Source of the DNA: an uncultured Prevotella sp.
GTDB taxonomy: Bacteria > Bacteroidota > Bacteroidia > Bacteroidales > Bacteroidaceae
DNA length: 64,000 nt
NCBI GenBank assembly: GCA_947167845.1
Contig: CAMVJQ010000001.1
Span: 1-64,000, forward strand
Direction of reading: 5' to 3'
Made by a program: the position numbers and the translations under genes. Shown one piece after another: positions 61,299 through 64,000 of the stretch. The notes under the pieces are model-generated. The model saw only the letters and a list, made by a program, of their open reading frames with translations, ran no database searches and was not told the origin of the DNA. Each line of letters opens with the position of its first letter. The first letter of the stretch is position 1.

Positions 61299-62180
61299 AT
61301 GAAAAAGATTATGTTCGTAGCCGCTATGGCTATTGCAGCCGCCACTTTCACAGGTTGCGGCAATTCCACTCCGAAGGCCAGTCTAAAGAGTGATGTTGAC
61401 ACATTGAGTTATGCCATCGGTATGTCTCAGACACAGGGTCTGAAGGAATACCTCGTAGGCAGCCTGGGTGTTGATACGGCCTACATGAACGACTTCATCA
61501 AGGGTCTCAACGAGGGTGCCAACGCCGGTGACAACAAGAAGAAGGCCGCTTACTATGCCGGTATCCAGATCGGTCAGCAGATCAGCAACCGCATGGTGAA
61601 GGGCATCAACCACGAGATCTTCGGCGATGACTCCACGAAGACCATCTCCCTGAAGAACTTCATGGCCGGCTTCATCAGCGGAACCACCGGCAAGGGCGGT
61701 CTGATGACTGTCGACTCTGCCCAGAACATGGCTCAGACGATGATGCAGGCCATCAAGGCCCGTGAAATGGAGAAGACATACGGCCCGAACAAGGAGGCCG
61801 GTGAGAAGTTCCTGGCTGAGAACGCCAAGAAGGACGGTGTGAAGACTCTGCCCAGCGGCGTACAGTACAAGGTCATCAAGGAGGGTAACGGTGCCATCCC
61901 TGCCGACACCTCACTCGTGAAGGTACACTATGAGGGCAAGACCATCGACGGCAAGGTGTTCGACAGCAGTTACAAGCGCGGCGAGCCCATCAACCTGCGC
62001 TGCAACCAGACCATCAAAGGCTGGACCGACGCTATGGTTCACATGCCTGCCGGTTCAACATGGGAAGTCTACATCCCTCAGGATCTCGCTTACGGCGAGC
62101 GCGAGCAGGGCGACATCAAGCCTTTCTCCGTGCTGATTTTCAAGATCGAGTTACTCGAAGTTAATCCTAAGAAGAAGTAA
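61299..62180 (+). CDS. FKBP-type peptidyl-prolyl isomerase lipoprotein
   Basis: A 293-residue lipoprotein with leader [20 protein letters not shown] (Cys 20). The N-terminal dimerisation region is longer than in its neighbour (about 30-170). The FKBP domain is at about 180-290 ([76 protein letters not shown]). It helps folding in the periplasm or at the outer membrane. It starts 42 bp after the cytoplasmic FKBP gene and overlaps the next start by one base (TAATG). Confidence 0.92.
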   Translation: MKKIMFVAAMAIAAATFTGCGNSTPKASLKSDVDTLSYAIGMSQTQGLKEYLVGSLGVDTAYMNDFIKGLNEGANAGDNKKKAAYYAGIQIGQQISNRMVKGINHEIFGDDSTKTISLKNFMAGFISGTTGKGGLMTVDSAQNMAQTMMQAIKAREMEKTYGPNKEAGEKFLAENAKKDGVKTLPSGVQYKVIKEGNGAIPADTSLVKVHYEGKTIDGKVFDSSYKRGEPINLRCNQTIKGWTDAMVHMPAGSTWEVYIPQDLAYGEREQGDIKPFSVLIFKIELLEVNPKKK

Positions 62181-63187
62181 TGAAGCGACAAGTCATCATA
62201 GCACTCGCCCTCGTGGCGGGTGCTTCTTTGTATACAGCAGAGGCCGCCTCGAAGAAGAAGGCCGCCAAAAAGCAGACGACGGAGGCCGTCGAGCCCGTGC
62301 AGTTGAAGAGCAGCAGCGACTCCGTCAGTTACGCCGCAGGCATCAGCCTGACCAACGGTCTGATACCGTTCCTGGTGCAGCAGCAGAACGTGGACACGGC
62401 CTACATGGCTGACTTCATCAAAGGCTTCAAGGAAATAATCAAGGCGGGCGACGACCCGAGGATGAAGGCCTGCCAGGCCGGCATGGACATCGCCCGGCAA
62501 GTGCGTGAGCGCATGCTGCCAGGCATCACCAAGGAGTTTCAGGACTCCCCCGACTCCATCGTCTCCAGCCTGCTCTTCAAGGGCTTCACCGCTGCTCTGG
62601 AGAAAGACACAACCATCTTCAAGCAGGCAGAGGCAGAAGACTACTTCAAGGCCAAGCAGATAGCCGACAAGGCAGCCAAGGAGGAGAAACTGTGGGGCCC
62701 GAACCGCGAGGCCGGCCGCAAGTTCCTCGCCGAGAATGCCAAGAAGGACAGTGTGATCACCCTGCCCAGCGGACTGCAGTACAAGGTGCTCTATATGGGT
62801 ACTGGCGAAATACCAAAGCCCACCGACAAGGTGCTGGTGAACTATGAGGGCCGCCTGATCGACGGCACCGTGTTCGACGCCTCCCGCAAGCACGGCAGCA
62901 AGCCGGCGGAGTTCCGCCCCAACCAGGTGATCAAAGGCTGGCAGGAGGCTCTGACGATGATGCCCGTCGGTTCGAAGTGGCAACTCTTCATACCCTACGA
63001 ACTGGCCTACGGCGACCGCGAGTCGGGCAAGATCAAGCCTTTCAGCGCCCTGATCTTCGACGTCGTGCTGGAAGGCATCGACAAGCCGAAGACGGAAGAG
63101 TCGGCGACGCCCGCAACGACAGCCCCGAAGGAAATCAAGAAGCAGGCAAAGGCTGCCAAGAAGCAGGCAAAGTCCGCGAAGAAATAG
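62180..63187 (+). CDS. FKBP-type peptidyl-prolyl isomerase, periplasmic
   Basis: A 335-residue exported FKBP with signal peptide [22 protein letters not shown] and no lipobox. The dimerisation region is about 45-190, the FKBP domain about 195-295 ([76 protein letters not shown]). Unusual are the Lys/Ala-rich stretches at both ends (SKKKAAKKQ and [18 protein letters not shown]), which could bind negatively charged surfaces. Translation is coupled to the previous gene. Confidence 0.92.
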   Translation: MKRQVIIALALVAGASLYTAEAASKKKAAKKQTTEAVEPVQLKSSSDSVSYAAGISLTNGLIPFLVQQQNVDTAYMADFIKGFKEIIKAGDDPRMKACQAGMDIARQVRERMLPGITKEFQDSPDSIVSSLLFKGFTAALEKDTTIFKQAEAEDYFKAKQIADKAAKEEKLWGPNREAGRKFLAENAKKDSVITLPSGLQYKVLYMGTGEIPKPTDKVLVNYEGRLIDGTVFDASRKHGSKPAEFRPNQVIKGWQEALTMMPVGSKWQLFIPYELAYGDRESGKIKPFSALIFDVVLEGIDKPKTEESATPATTAPKEIKKQAKAAKKQAKSAKK

Positions 63188-63219
63188 TCAAAAGAGAGCG
63201 AGAAATCGCAGAAAAGAGC

Positions 63220-63249
63220 AAGTGTGTCACAAAAGTGGCACACTTTTTT
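63220..63249 (+). terminator. Rho-independent terminator of the FKBP operon
   Basis: AAGTGTGTCAC / GTGGCACACTT stem of 11 bp with one G-T pair, AAAA loop and T-run, 33 bp after the stop codon. Confidence 0.85.
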
Positions 63250-63328
63250 CATTTTTCCCCGGGAAAAGTTGCATTATCCAATAAAAATGTTTATCTTTGC
63301 TTTCAAAATGTAACAATATCAGTAACTA

Positions 63329-63796
63329 ATGGAGAAAATAGACAATCTTGACAAGAAGATTCTGAGCATCCTTTCGAAGAACGCCCGCATCCCGTTCAAG
63401 GATGTGGCGGCGGAGTGCAATGTCTCGCGGGCAGCCATTCATCAGCGCGTGCAGCACCTGATCGACGGCGACATCATCACAGGCAGTGGATTCGACGTGA
63501 ATCCCAAGAGCCTAGGCTACAGCACCTGTACCTACGTGGGCATCACGCTCGAAAAGGGAAATATGTACAAGAACGTGGTGGAGCGCCTGGAACTGATCCC
63601 CGAGGTGGTGGAGTGCCACTTCACCACAGGCCCCTACACGATGCTGGTGAAACTGTATGCTCGCGACAACGAGCAACTGATGGAACTGCTGAACGGACAG
63701 TTGCAGGACATCCCCGGCGTGGTGGCCACCGAAACCCTGATCTCACTGGAGCAGAGCATCAAGCGCGAGATACCCGTAACATTAGAAGAGGAATGA
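63329..63796 (+). CDS. Lrp/AsnC-family transcriptional regulator
   Basis: A 155-residue regulator. The N-terminal winged helix-turn-helix is ILSILSKNARIPFKDVAAECNVSRAAIHQRV (residues about 11-41). The C-terminal ligand-binding RAM domain (about 65-145) contains YVGITLEKGNMYKNVVERLELIPEVVECHFTTGPYTMLVK. The family senses amino acids or small effectors and forms octamers. The -7 box TATCTTTG is at 63292-63299. The amidotransferase-like gene begins 4 bp downstream and may be co-transcribed. Confidence 0.93.
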   Translation: MEKIDNLDKKILSILSKNARIPFKDVAAECNVSRAAIHQRVQHLIDGDIITGSGFDVNPKSLGYSTCTYVGITLEKGNMYKNVVERLELIPEVVECHFTTGPYTMLVKLYARDNEQLMELLNGQLQDIPGVVATETLISLEQSIKREIPVTLEEE

Positions 63797-63800
63797 GCAA

Positions 63801-64000
63801 ATGGACACATTCGACCTGCAAGAGCACCTGAACAAGGTCTACTCCCAGTTCCCCGCTGCCGAACGGCGACCTATCGTTGGCATCACGGCGAACTTTGAGG
63901 ACGACACCTGCAAACTGTCGGAAGCCTATTACAAGGCAGTCGTTGCAGCAGGCGGCGTACCGCTGATCATCCCCCCCGTGGCCGAGAAGGAGACGCTGCT
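63801..64000 (+). CDS. Class I glutamine amidotransferase-like hydrolase (gamma-glutamyl-GABA hydrolase type), 3' partial
   Basis: The first 66 residues are in the window: MDTFDLQEHLNKVYSQF then PIVGITANFEDDTCKLSEAYYKAVVAAGGVPLIIPP. The P-I-V-G-I-T...YYKAV..AGG.P..IP pattern matches peptidase C26 enzymes such as PuuD-like gamma-glutamyl-gamma-aminobutyrate hydrolases. The catalytic Cys lies beyond the window. It follows the Lrp/AsnC gene by 4 bp, suggesting regulation by or with an amino-acid-sensing protein. Confidence 0.8.
   Translation, partial: MDTFDLQEHLNKVYSQFPAAERRPIVGITANFEDDTCKLSEAYYKAVVAAGGVPLIIPPVAEKETL

Overview
The window looks like a chromosomal piece of a Bacteroidales bacterium, most likely Prevotella or a close relative. 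The evidence is the Bacteroidetes -7 promoter element (TAnnTTTG, usually seen as TAACTTTG, TATCTTTG or TACCTTTG) before most transcription units, A/T-rich leaders without clear Shine-Dalgarno sites, families typical of the phylum (DUF2723, DUF3098, PCMD lipoproteins, PorT-like barrels, membrane-bound AraC regulators), and lipoprotein leaders with the MLAAIL...SC..DNP pattern. No tRNA, rRNA, CRISPR array or intact transposase was seen.

Layout. Positions 1-3.3 kb hold the end of an efflux locus (TolC-like, HlyD-like, predicted DUF4421 barrel). Positions 3.3-25.7 kb are an accessory region built by repeated duplication. Its unit is an AAA-ATPase/PD-(D/E)XK gene (two full-length copies, one in-frame deletion copy, one relic), then a membrane-spanning AraC-type regulator (four intact copies here, plus at least three relics), then one or more hydrolase genes. 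The hydrolases are carboxylesterase-B, DUF3089 and HSL-like enzymes, most of them lipoproteins, including a DUF3089-carboxylesterase fusion, plus an amidohydrolase. Each regulator is followed, just ahead of the next gene's promoter, by a pair of 13-16 bp direct repeats 20-21 bp apart. A fifth regulator at 53.5-54.7 kb has the same repeat pair in front of a sensor-kinase gene.

Positions 25.7-55 kb are mostly core or widely conserved genes: a two-domain esterase, inositol-3-phosphate synthase, Bcp peroxiredoxin, pRiA4b ORF-3/SEC-C protein, MGMT-like protein, exonuclease, toxin-antitoxin pair, RuvB, CoaD, YbeY, an S41 protease, ParE, an acetyltransferase, a methyltransferase, a FadL-like porin, a three-gene envelope operon, a serine hydrolase and a TPR sensor kinase. 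A gene-free kilobase at 34.4-35.4 kb contains a large nested inverted repeat.

Positions 55-64 kb carry a DUF3098 protein, a DUF2723 membrane protein whose gene contains several copies of a short interspersed repeat read in frame, two tandem very small genes for double-glycine leader peptides beside the tail of a lost ABC permease, a 90-bp inverted repeat pair, a sirtuin, three FKBP prolyl isomerases in a row, an Lrp/AsnC regulator and the start of a class I amidotransferase.

The best candidates for something undescribed are: the multiplied regulator/operator/secreted-hydrolase modules; the double-glycine peptide pair; the repeat family that enters coding genes in both orientations, once removing the predicted catalytic Asp of a nuclease domain; and the long nested inverted repeat at 34.8-35.3 kb.
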